In this document: positions 8,648-16,452 of the stretch, piece after piece
Layout of the letters: each line of letters starts with the position of its first letter
How positions within the stretch are numbered: the first letter of the stretch is position 1
From: Lewinellaceae bacterium
Lineage (GTDB): Bacteria; Bacteroidota; Bacteroidia; Chitinophagales; Saprospiraceae
Direction: 5' to 3'
Length of the DNA stretch: 64,000 nt
Assembly: GCA_016711435.1 (NCBI GenBank)
Contig: JADJSY010000008.1
Span: 62,001 to 126,000 of the forward strand
Made by a program: the position numbers and the translations under genes
Notes under the pieces: model-generated
Databases searched by the model: none
Seen by the model: the letters and a program-made list of their open reading frames with translations, nothing else
What the model was told of the DNA's origin: nothing

Positions 8648-9573
8648 TCAATGAAAAAGCGCTGAAATCGACTTGTGCTCTACCGTATTTCGAATCGCCC
8701 GGGCGAAGAGTTTAGCGGTGGATAACACATGGATTTTAGGTGTTTGTTTGAACAGCGGAATCGTATCGCATACGATCATTTGCGATAGTTGCGAGTTTTC
8801 TATGTTTTCGTACGCTTTGCCGGAAAGTACCGGGTGGGTGCAGATCGCCCGAACCGATTTAGCGCCTTTATCCATGAGCGCATCCGCCGCTTTGCAAAGC
8901 GTGCCTGCAGTATCCACCATATCGTCAATCAGGATTACTTCCGCTCCTTTTACATCGCCGATGACCGTCATGGCCGATACTTCATTGGCTTTGGTGCGGT
9001 ATTTATCGCAGATCACCAGTTCGCGTTTGAAATGTTTCGAGTAATACCGCGCTCTTTTTACGCCGCCTACATCCGGGCTGGCGAAAATGACATTAGACAG
9101 ATCCTGCTCTTCCAGGTACTGCGAATAAATCGCTTCCGAGCGCAGGTGATCCACCGGAATATCGAAAAAACCCTGTATCTGATCGGCGTGTAAATCCATC
9201 GTCATAATGCGGTCGGCGCCGGCTGCAGTGAGCAGGTTAGCGACTAATTTGGCGCTGATGGGTACCCGTGATTTGTCTTTTCGGTCCTGGCGGGCATAGC
9301 CGAAATACGGGATCACCGCCGTGATATAACCCGCAGAAGCGCGTTTGGCCGTATCGATCCAGAGCAGCAATTCTATCAGGTTATCGTGGGGCTGACAGGT
9401 GCTTTGAATAAAAAAGTGTAGGCGCCGCGCACACTTTCATTGATAATGGTTTGCATTTCGCCGTCGCTGAAACGGGCAAGGGTGGTATCGCTGAGGGGTG
9501 CATCGAAATGATAGGCAATGTCAGCAGCCAGCGTTTTGGAAGCGGTGCAGGAAAACAGTTTTACTTCGGGCAT
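8648..9573 (-). CDS. prs: Ribose-phosphate pyrophosphokinase (frameshifted in this sequence)
   Basis: Makes PRPP from ribose 5-phosphate and ATP, feeding purine, pyrimidine, NAD, His and Trp synthesis. The N-terminal part (9573 to ~9400) has 'LARFSDGEMQTIINESVRGA'. The remainder continues in another frame with 'YFGYARQDRKDKSRVPISAK' (catalytic Arg/His loop region) and the PRPP-binding loop 'VILIDDMVDTAGT'. Adding one T to the six-T run at about 9411-9416 restores 'GAYTFFIQSTCQPHDNLIEL', matching the family, and a full 308-residue protein. As prs is normally essential and single-copy, the break is probably a homopolymer sequencing error. A TACCTTTG promoter box lies upstream on this strand at 9749-9756, just beyond a long hairpin. 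Confidence 0.92.
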
Positions 9574-9620
9574 AAAAAAGCCGGGGGGCCGAGTCTGTGA
9601 GTGAAAAATGGATGGGAAGA

Positions 9621-9749
9621 AGGTTTGATGGTTTGCGAAGGTTTGAAAAGTTTGATGGTTTGATGGTTTGATGGTTGAGGTGGAACCGGGCCATGGTTAC
9701 CACCTCAACCATCAAACTTTCAAACTATCTCAAACCATCAAACCTTCGC
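9621..9749. repeat. TTTGATGG heptamer/octamer inverted repeat upstream of prs
   Basis: Left units GGTTTGATGGTTTG (9621-9676), then GTTGAGGTGG; right CCACCTCAACCATCAAAC (9700-9717), then units to CCTTCGC at 9749. It sits between the prs start codon and its likely promoter box, so it would form a large hairpin in the prs leader RNA. Confidence 0.88.
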
Positions 9750-9756
9750 AAAGGTA
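9749..9756 (-). promoter_or_regulatory. -7 promoter box TACCTTTG for prs
   Basis: Minus-strand TAnnTTTG match, 175 nt before the prs start; the long hairpin lies in the leader. Confidence 0.5.
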
Positions 9757-9782
9757 TAATACAACAACCTGAAAGCGAAGTG

Positions 9783-9850
9783 CCTAAAACACCAAAACAC
9801 CCTTATTAACGAACACTGATAACGAATAACCAATAACTGATAACTAATTC
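9783..9850. repeat. AAACACC and ATAACGA heptamer units, no inverted partner
   Basis: AAAACACCAAAACACCC (9784-9800) is followed by ATAACGAATAACCAATAACT and further units to 9846. Two unit types sit side by side, upstream of the M36 protease promoter. Confidence 0.75.
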
Positions 9851-9917
9851 GGCCGGCCAGGGTTAGCAAAACCTGAAATTTTATTTTTCAGGGCGGTTTC
9901 CTTGTTCTGCTATCATT

Positions 9918-9925
9918 TACCTTTG
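9918..9925 (+). promoter_or_regulatory. -7 promoter box TACCTTTG for the M36 protease
   Basis: Exact TAnnTTTG match 60 nt before the start codon at 9986. Confidence 0.55.
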
Positions 9926-9985
9926 ACCGCCTCCGATGATCAGATGTTCTTTTTTTATACCAAACCAAACTTTCCCGGTCTTTTT

Positions 9986-12900
9986 ATGAACCTAACTTTT
10001 CTTGCTCAGCGCTGCCAGATAATCCTTTTAACGGTGCTGTTCAGCGTGAGCCTTGCTGCGCAAACGACAAACGTCACTCCGCGCGAAACGGCATTGCGTT
10101 TTTTACAAAATAATACGACCCGGCTGGGCCTTACTGCCCAGGATGTGGCCGATGTCAGCGTCACAGATGAATATGTGAGCAAAAACAACGGCGTAACCCA
10201 TGTCTGGGTGCAGCAACAACACCAGGGGATTCCTGTTTTTAATGCGCTGATCGGTCTGCATGTTCTGCCAAATGGTGATGTAAAACATGTTTCCCACCGG
10301 CTTGTGCCCAACCTGGCGGCTAAAATCAATACCTCGGTACCTTCACTGAATGTCTACAAAGCCCTGGAGATGGCTATGGCAAATCTCGGTTTCAGCGGAT
10401 TTGCAACACCCAGCGTAAAACAGAAAAAAAACGACCGCAACTGGGTGTTTGAAGGCGGCGCTGTGTCACGCGCAGATATTCCCGTACATGCCTGCTTTGA
10501 ACCCCAGCCGGACGGCTCCGTTCGCTTAGCCTGGATGCTGGTGATCGAGCAGGCCAATACTTCCGATGTCTGGAGTATGCGCGTGGATGCCCAGACGGGC
10601 CTGATACTCAGCAAGTTCAACCGCACGGTGTATTGTTCGTCAGGCCATGTACACACAGCAGGGGAAGATATTTCCCGCTGCGAAGATGTGGCAGGCGAAG
10701 CGCCGTTGCCGGCAACAAATCAGGACGACGAAGCGAATGAGAGCTACCGCGTATTTCAATTGCCGGTAGAAAGCCCTGCGCATGGCAGCCGCTCCCTGGT
10801 GCAAAACCCTGCCGACCCGACCGCTTCTCCATTCGGCTGGTTAGACGTGAACGGCGTAGATGGCCCGGAATATACCTATACACGCGGCAACAATGCCTGG
10901 GCGTATGACGACAGCGCAAGCGATAATATGGGCACACCCGTGGAATCGGCTCAGGGCAACAACAGCGTTTTCGACTTTCCTTTCGATCCCAACCTGGAGC
11001 CGGAAAGCAATCGCAGCGCGGCGATTACCAACCTGTTTTACATGACGAATAAAATGCACGACTTCACATACCGGTTCGGGTTTGACGAAGCAGCCGGCAA
11101 TTTCCAGGTCAACAACTACGGAAGAGGCGGAGAAGAAGGCGACCATGTCAATGCCGAAGCGCTCGATGGCAGCGATGTGGATAATGCGAATTTCATTCCC
11201 TCGCCCGACGGTTTCCCGGGACGTATGCAGATGTATAAATGGACGCGACAAGTCGGAAGACTGCTGACGGTAAATGCTCCCGGCGCCATACTTGGAACGT
11301 ATGAGGTAATCCCCAGTAGTGGTTGGGGCGCCGAGATTACCACTACGCCAGTCACAGGCGATGTGGTATTGGTGGACGACGGTTCCGGTTCCGATGCTGC
11401 AGCGCAAGGTTGTACGCCTTCCGTGACAAACCTGGCGGGTAAAATCGCTATGATAGACCGGGGCGACTGCACCTTCCTGCTCAAAGCCCAACTGGCGCAG
11501 CAAGCGGGCGCCATCGGCTGTATTATTTGCAATTTTGAAGATGATCTCATCCTGATGGGCGGTGCCGGATTGTCCACTTTCCCGGTTATCATGATGAAAA
11601 AATCTGACTGTGATCTGCTGAAACAGTATGCCGGTAATGGATTGAACGCTTCCTTAGTGCTTCCGGCTTCCAGCGGCCCCAATATGCTGGACGGCGATTT
11701 TGATAACGGCATCATTGCGCATGAATACGGACACGGTATCAGCAACCGCCTGACAGGCGGCCCGCAGACAGTGGATTGTCTGCAAAATGAAGAACAAATG
11801 GGTGAAGGCTGGAGCGATTTTTTTGGTCTCGTCACCACCGTCAAACCCGGCGATGTGGCCACCCAGCGCCGCGGTATCGGCACTTTTGTGCGACGCGAGT
11901 CCACCGAGGGTCGGGGCATTCGACGTTACCCGTACAGCACCGATATGGATAACAATCCGATCAGCTACTCCTGGGTAGCGCTGACGCCCGCCGTTACAGG
12001 CGATCCTACCCGCCAATTCCAACACGCCAAGGGCGAAATATGGGCCGCTACTACCTGGGATTTGTACTGGGCAATGGTGGAAAAATACGGCTATGACGCT
12101 GATATCAACAATGCCAACAGTGGCAATGCCCGTGCGATTCAATTGGTTATGGACGGTATGAAACTGCAACCTTGCAGTCCCGGATTTGTCGATGGGCGCG
12201 ATGCCATTATACTCGCCGACCTGCTCAATTACGATGGCGTCGATACCTGCCTGATTATGGATGTATTTGCCCGCCGCGGCATGGGCGTGAACGTCATCCA
12301 GGGTCTTGCTTCGGAAGATACGGACGGCCAGGAGAATTTCGATCCGATTCCGACCTGTCTCAAGGAATTGAAAATTAAAAAGGAAACCAGCACGCCGACC
12401 ATAGATCCGGGCGACATTGCCGCGTTCAAAATCACCGTGACGAACCACAAAGACGAAGCGGCTGCAAATACCATTGTGACGGATGAATTGCCTGCCGGAT
12501 TGACTTTTTTGTCTGCTTCCAATGGCGGAACCTATTCCAATGGTGTAATCACCTGGAACTTAGGTACGGTCGCCTCGGGCCAGGTGATAGCGCTGACGTA
12601 TTCCGCCCAGAGTACGAATGGGGTGGGTTCGCAGCGTTATTTCCGCGATGTAATGGATACCAATGACGAATGGATTTCTTTTACCATAGATGGAACCCAG
12701 TTCTTCAACCTGCAATCCGCTGTCGTAAAAACAGGCTCGGCAGCCTGGAAAGCCAATAGTCTGGCTGTTGTGAGCGACTTCACCCTTGAAAATCCATTTC
12801 AGTCCTTCATCGTTAGCGGCGCCCAGCCGGTGCTGCGTTTCTGGCATCAGTTCAATACCGAATTGTTTGCCGATGCCGGTATTCTGGAAATTAAAAAAAT

Positions 12901-13537
12901 AACTGACGTAAACTGGCGGCGTTTTACCAAAGATAAAGTCGTGCGCAATCCCTACTCCGGCGATGTTCAATACGGTACATTCGCCATTCCATACCTCAGC
13001 GGTTTTTCCGGCCATTCCAATGGCTGGATTCAATCCTATTTTGACCTGAGCGACTACGCCGGGGAGGAAGTAACCATTCGTTTCCGCTTCGGTACCGACG
13101 ATAATACTGCGGCGGCCGGCGATGCCTGGTATGTCGACGAAGTAGAAGTGTTGGACCTGCTGAACTACAACGGACAAGCCTGCGTCACTGCGGATGCCAG
13201 CAATTCTGCCTGTGCTATTTTGCCGGAAAAAGGGGTGATCGTGCAACCGGCTACTGTCGGTACCGATGAAATATTCGCTTCCAACCGGATCGCCCTGACA
13301 GCCCTACCCAATCCTGCCAGCGACCTGCTGCACCTGACGGTCGATCAGCCGCTGAGCGGCGCAGTTCACGCTTCGCTGTTTTCCGCCGACGGCCGGATGA
13401 TTCTGAACTCCACCGTCAACGGCCTGAGCGCCGGTCAGGTACTGACCCTGGACGTGCAGGAAGCGCCTTCAGGCGTTTACCTGGTGCGGCTGGAGAGCGC
13501 GGCGGGCGTGGGCGTGCGGAAGGTGGTGATAAGATAG
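9986..13537 (+). CDS. Secreted M36 (fungalysin-like) metalloprotease with PA, DUF11 and T9SS type A sorting domain
   Basis: 1183 residues. The start at 9986 gives a clean signal peptide (MNLTFLAQ...SLAAQ). Order: FTP propeptide-type domain (about 35-110), M36 catalytic region with a PA domain inserted (~450-545, 'GKIAMIDRGDCTFLLKAQLA'), zinc motif HEYGH (His579, Glu580, His583), third ligand Glu607 in 'GEGWSDFFG', a DUF11-like Ig domain (~795-890, 'DELPAGLTFLSASNGG'), a jelly-roll-like segment, and a C-terminal sorting domain with 'ALPNPASDLLHL' ending 'GVRKVVIR'. It should be exported by Sec, then T9SS, and act outside the cell on proteins. All catalytic residues are present. A TACCTTTG promoter box lies 60 nt upstream. 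The stop codon opens a GAGAGGT heptamer array. Confidence 0.95.
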   Translation: MNLTFLAQRCQIILLTVLFSVSLAAQTTNVTPRETALRFLQNNTTRLGLTAQDVADVSVTDEYVSKNNGVTHVWVQQQHQGIPVFNALIGLHVLPNGDVKHVSHRLVPNLAAKINTSVPSLNVYKALEMAMANLGFSGFATPSVKQKKNDRNWVFEGGAVSRADIPVHACFEPQPDGSVRLAWMLVIEQANTSDVWSMRVDAQTGLILSKFNRTVYCSSGHVHTAGEDISRCEDVAGEAPLPATNQDDEANESYRVFQLPVESPAHGSRSLVQNPADPTASPFGWLDVNGVDGPEYTYTRGNNAWAYDDSASDNMGTPVESAQGNNSVFDFPFDPNLEPESNRSAAITNLFYMTNKMHDFTYRFGFDEAAGNFQVNNYGRGGEEGDHVNAEALDGSDVDNANFIPSPDGFPGRMQMYKWTRQVGRLLTVNAPGAILGTYEVIPSSGWGAEITTTPVTGDVVLVDDGSGSDAAAQGCTPSVTNLAGKIAMIDRGDCTFLLKAQLAQQAGAIGCIICNFEDDLILMGGAGLSTFPVIMMKKSDCDLLKQYAGNGLNASLVLPASSGPNMLDGDFDNGIIAHEYGHGISNRLTGGPQTVDCLQNEEQMGEGWSDFFGLVTTVKPGDVATQRRGIGTFVRRESTEGRGIRRYPYSTDMDNNPISYSWVALTPAVTGDPTRQFQHAKGEIWAATTWDLYWAMVEKYGYDADINNANSGNARAIQLVMDGMKLQPCSPGFVDGRDAIILADLLNYDGVDTCLIMDVFARRGMGVNVIQGLASEDTDGQENFDPIPTCLKELKIKKETSTPTIDPGDIAAFKITVTNHKDEAAANTIVTDELPAGLTFLSASNGGTYSNGVITWNLGTVASGQVIALTYSAQSTNGVGSQRYFRDVMDTNDEWISFTIDGTQFFNLQSAVVKTGSAAWKANSLAVVSDFTLENPFQSFIVSGAQPVLRFWHQFNTELFADAGILEIKKITDVNWRRFTKDKVVRNPYSGDVQYGTFAIPYLSGFSGHSNGWIQSYFDLSDYAGEEVTIRFRFGTDDNTAAAGDAWYVDEVEVLDLLNYNGQACVTADASNSACAILPEKGVIVQPATVGTDEIFASNRIALTALPNPASDLLHLTVDQPLSGAVHASLFSADGRMILNSTVNGLSAGQVLTLDVQEAPSGVYLVRLESAAGVGVRKVVIR

Positions 13538-13699
13538 AGGTGAGAGGTGAGAAGTGAGAGAGGTGAGAGGGTGCGTTGTTTCTGGGTTTTTCTAAAATGT
13601 AAGGAAAATCTTATGTTTTTTCTAAAAAATCCGGTAGCAACGCACCCTTTTTCATTGTTAACACATCTCACATCTCACCTCTCACTTCTCACTTCTATA
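13536..13699. repeat. GAGAGGT heptamer inverted repeat after the M36 protease
   Basis: Left GAGGTGAGAGGTGAGAAGTG with more units to 13569, then GGTGCGTTG; right CAACGCACCC (13639-13648), then CTCACCTCTCACTTCTCACT to 13697. The protease stop codon is the first repeat. The inner arms also pair around a TTTCTAAAA segment. Confidence 0.88.
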
Positions 13700-13704
13700 G
13701 AAGA

Positions 13705-14382
13705 ATGCCATTCCGTTTTTTTACCATCACGCTGCTGATTTTCATCTACTCATCTGCTGCCGGGCAAGATACCAAACCCGTTGTAAAAAAATTCCGGCAG
13801 TCCAAACAGGTTTCTGAGCGCTACCACGTCTTAAAATCAAACAAATCAATCCGGCATGGCGACTACGTCTCTTATTTCCCGTTGCAAAAGGAACAATACA
13901 AATCGGTCAAAAAAGTCGCAGATTCGCTGGAGCATTTTGTAAAACAGCGCGGTATTTACCAATACGGCAAAAAACACGGCGCATGGGTCGAATTCAGCAG
14001 TCCGGGCATTTTGCATTCCAAAGGCGAGTACGATCAGGGCAAACAAACCGGCGTTTGGATCACCAGCAGGGAAAATGGCGAAGTGATGGAACGTTATGAT
14101 CACACGAGCCGCCAAAAATTAGTGCCGGAAATACGGATAAGGGTAAAATATCCGCCCAAGGCAAGAACGGCGGGCATCCAGGGCGAGGTGCTGATTCAAT
14201 ATCGATTGCAGGCGGATTGTTCGGTCAGCGACTTACAAGTGGTACAAAGCCTGAGCGCCGAATGCGACCGGGAAGCCACTCAAAAACTGCTGAAATATTA
14301 CCGTTACCTGAAAACATACGGACCTGCACAGGGCTGCGAAGCAAAAACGGATACGTTCAAGGTCAGTTTCAAACTGGAATAA
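13705..14382 (+). CDS. Periplasmic protein with MORN-like repeats and TonB C-terminal domain
   Basis: 225 residues with a signal peptide (MPFRFFTITLLIFIYSSAAG). The middle carries two MORN/toxin-antitoxin-like strands ('GIYQYGKKHGAWVEFSS' and 'GEYDQGKQTGVWIT', about 85-125). The C-terminal ~80 residues look like a TonB C domain: 'VKYPPKARTAGIQGEVLIQY', then 'DCSVSDLQVVQSLSAECDRE'. Such proteins in Bacteroidota pair with outer-membrane receptors or act as envelope sensors; it has no membrane anchor like classical TonB, so energy coupling is doubtful. It follows the hairpin after the protease and converges on the DUF3667 gene with only 3 nt between. Confidence 0.75.
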   Translation: MPFRFFTITLLIFIYSSAAGQDTKPVVKKFRQSKQVSERYHVLKSNKSIRHGDYVSYFPLQKEQYKSVKKVADSLEHFVKQRGIYQYGKKHGAWVEFSSPGILHSKGEYDQGKQTGVWITSRENGEVMERYDHTSRQKLVPEIRIRVKYPPKARTAGIQGEVLIQYRLQADCSVSDLQVVQSLSAECDREATQKLLKYYRYLKTYGPAQGCEAKTDTFKVSFKLE

Positions 14383-14385
14383 TGC

Positions 14386-15101
14386 CTAATGCCTGAAATA
14401 TAATATCGCCACGCTAAAAATAAATATGCTGATCACGACTTGCGTGAGGAGCATAATCGCAATGGTTTTCAGGATCGTCAGCCATTTCGGGCCGCCCATC
14501 AACTGGATATTGGCCCAGGCGACGTATGCTATCCACATGGAAAAATAAACGAAGAGTATGGTGGAATAATGCTGCCGGAAAAAAACGACCAGAGGGGTAA
14601 AGACAAGTAAAAAGAATACCGTACGAAAGCCCCCGAGAAAAGCGTGTAGCGTCAAATGTTCAGCGTAATTGAATCCCTTGCGCAGGAAAAGCAAGTAACT
14701 GAAGGCGGCGGCAATTGGTACGCTGAACAGAAAAATGAGGTCGATGTGTTTGGCTACAAATACCGAAACCGGATTAGCGTCCGCGCTATTGGCTAACATC
14801 AGGTCGAAATAGGTCGTTAGCAACACCGAAATACCCACTGTGAAGGTCAGGTATTTCAGCGGTTCATAATATTCCTTGCGTTTACCGGCGATGTAATCCC
14901 CGATGGCCTGACCGGGCCGGACAGCCAATGCTTTGGTCAGGTGTAAAATACCGGAGTCGGCGTGCAGGAATTTTTGAACACGTCTTTCCGTACCTGCTTG
15001 ATTTGCAGGCGTTTGGTTTTGGCGCTCTGCCCGCATTGAGGGCAATAATTGTCCTCCGGCTGCAAAAGGCGCCCACAATTTTTGCAATTTTTGTTTCCCA
15101 T
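14386..15101 (-). CDS. DUF3667 membrane protein with N-terminal zinc ribbon (frameshifted)
   Basis: Reading from the ATG at 15101 gives 'MGNKNCKNCGRLLQPEDNYC' then 'PQCGQ', a CxxC...CxxC zinc ribbon, up to 'RKDVFKN'. The body continues in another frame from 'FLHADSGILHLTKALAVRPG', the DUF3667 hallmark, with four or five membrane segments (last ~150 residues). One extra T near 14970 joins the two parts into a 238-residue protein, the usual DUF3667 layout. The long single frame from 15117 reads the ribbon region out of frame and is rejected as the start. Function of the family is unknown; it is a Bacteroidota inner-membrane protein. Confidence 0.83.
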
Positions 15102-15117
15102 AATAAACCATTTTCAT

Positions 15118-15190
15118 ATGCTCACCCTCTCACTTCTCTCACTCTCACCTCTCACTTCTCACTTCTCACTTCTTACTTCTCTCACCCTCT
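15118..15190. repeat. CTCACTT heptamer array overlapping the aldolase 3' end
   Basis: About ten CTCACTT/CTCACCT units (15121-15190). The last third encodes the C-terminus of the aldolase on the minus strand. Confidence 0.88.
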
Positions 15191-15821
15191 TAACCACCTC
15201 CGCCACTTTCTCTTCCAACCCCGCCCAGTCTTTTTGCTCCATCACTTCTTTGGAAATCAGTTTTGATCCCATGCCCACACAGGCGGCCCCGGCATCAAAC
15301 CAGCCGCGCAGGTTGGCTGCGTCGGGCGAAACGCCGCCGGAGATCATGGCTTTAGTCCAGGGACATGGCGCCAGGTGCGCTTTCAAAAAAGCCGGCCCCA
15401 GCACCTCTCCGGGCGCGATTTTGACGATTTCAGCGCCCAATTCCTCGGCGCGTCCAATCTCCGACGGCGTTGAAGTGCCCGGAATAACGGCTACCTTCCG
15501 GCGGTTGCAGGTCAGAATCACGTCCTCCCGAAGCAGCGGGGTAATCACAAAATCGGCGCCCATTTGCAGGTACAATGCCGTAGTGCCCGCATCCTGAATG
15601 GAGCCGATGCCAAGCAGCAAGCCGGGTAGTTCACGGCGGACCCGTTTCATCAAAACGGCAAACACCTCGTGGGCAAAAGGCCCCCGGTTGGTAAATTCGA
15701 TTACCTGCGCTCCGCCCCGGTAACACGCTGCGGCCAACTGAAAAGCTACTTCCGGATCGGGATGATAGAACAAGGGCATGAAGCCGGATTGCTGAAGGGT
15801 TTGGTAGACGTGAAGACGCAT
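15159..15821 (-). CDS. eda: KDPG/KHG aldolase (2-keto-3-deoxy-6-phosphogluconate aldolase family)
   Basis: 220 residues starting at MRLHVYQTLQQSGFMPLFYH. TIM-barrel features of the family are visible: 'GAQVIEFTNRG' with the catalytic Glu, 'GIGSIQDAGTTALYLQMGAD', 'FVITPLL', 'VIPGTSTPSEIGRAEELGAE', Schiff-base Lys in 'IVKIAPGEVLGPAFLKA', and 'MISGGVSPD'. The enzyme splits KDPG to pyruvate and glyceraldehyde 3-phosphate (Entner-Doudoroff or uronate breakdown). No kdgK or dehydratase is adjacent. The frame is open further upstream to 16028, but that stretch translates GAGAAGT repeats and a palindrome, so it is not used. The last codons (VREVRSEK) are themselves encoded by the GAGAAGT array. Confidence 0.88.
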   Translation of the reverse strand: MRLHVYQTLQQSGFMPLFYHPDPEVAFQLAAACYRGGAQVIEFTNRGPFAHEVFAVLMKRVRRELPGLLLGIGSIQDAGTTALYLQMGADFVITPLLREDVILTCNRRKVAVIPGTSTPSEIGRAEELGAEIVKIAPGEVLGPAFLKAHLAPCPWTKAMISGGVSPDAANLRGWFDAGAACVGMGSKLISKEVMEQKDWAGLEEKVAEVVKRVREVRSEK

Positions 15822-15826
15822 ATTTA

Positions 15827-16452
15827 GAAGTGAGAGGTGAGAAGTGAGAGGGTGAGAGACGTTCCCGTTTAGCGGTTTGTTGGGTCTTAGCATTGGTTTT
15901 TCAGGCCTGTAATCGTGAATCGTGTTTCGGGTGTGGTGTTTAGTGTTTCGGCTGCTTCGCGTTTGGCAGTAGTTGATATTTTGATCAAGTACACTGTACT
16001 TTACATTATTTGATAGTTTGTCAAGCAAATATCTCGGAAAATTTAAAAAACCGTGTACTAATGTAACGCTTAAAAAACAAGTTCACGATTTGACTAACCC
16101 CCGCGCTTTAGCCGGGGGGAAAGAACGGGACAAATACAGATGGGTTTTAACCCAAAATGAGCGACTCGGGTTAAAACCCCGTTAGATTGGGTTTCTTCGA
16201 TCCCCCGGCTAAAGCGCGGGGGTTAGTCAAATCGTGAACTTGTTTTTTAAGCGAAAATTCAACTAAAATATAAACTAATGCCAAAGGCGAAGCCCCCGCC
16301 ACACAGGCGAAGCCCCCGAAACACTAAACACCACACACAAAACACGATTCAGGATTACAGGCCTGAAAACCCATACTAAAGCCATCGAGCGGCCAAACGG
16401 GACGTCTCTCACTTCTCACCTCTCACTCTCTCACTTCTCTCACCCTCTCACT
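15827..16452. repeat. Three-level nested palindrome of about 620 bp
   Basis: Level 1: GAAGTGAGAGGTGAGAAGTG (15827 on) with CACTTCTCACCTCTCACT (16408 on), plus ACGTTCCCGTTT against AAACGGGACGT. Level 2: TTTCAGGCCTGTAATCGTGA and GTGGTGTTTAGTGTTTCGG (15900-15950) with 16305-16372. Level 3: a perfect ~52-bp arm pair, 16067-16118 and 16202-16253, with CCCCCGCGCTTTAGCCGGGG. The centre also holds GGGTTTTAACCC and GGGTTAAAACCC. It fills the whole gap between the aldolase and the IgGFc-type gene. Confidence 0.92.

Noticed and set aside
14882..15076. 64-codon minus-strand ORF at the DUF3667 N-terminus
   Set aside because: It is in neither the zinc-ribbon frame nor the membrane-domain frame; the ribbon is found in the third frame from ATG 15101.
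15822..16028. N-terminal extension of the aldolase frame
   Set aside because: The added 69 residues translate GAGAAGT repeats and part of the nested palindrome; the family starts at the later Met (15821).
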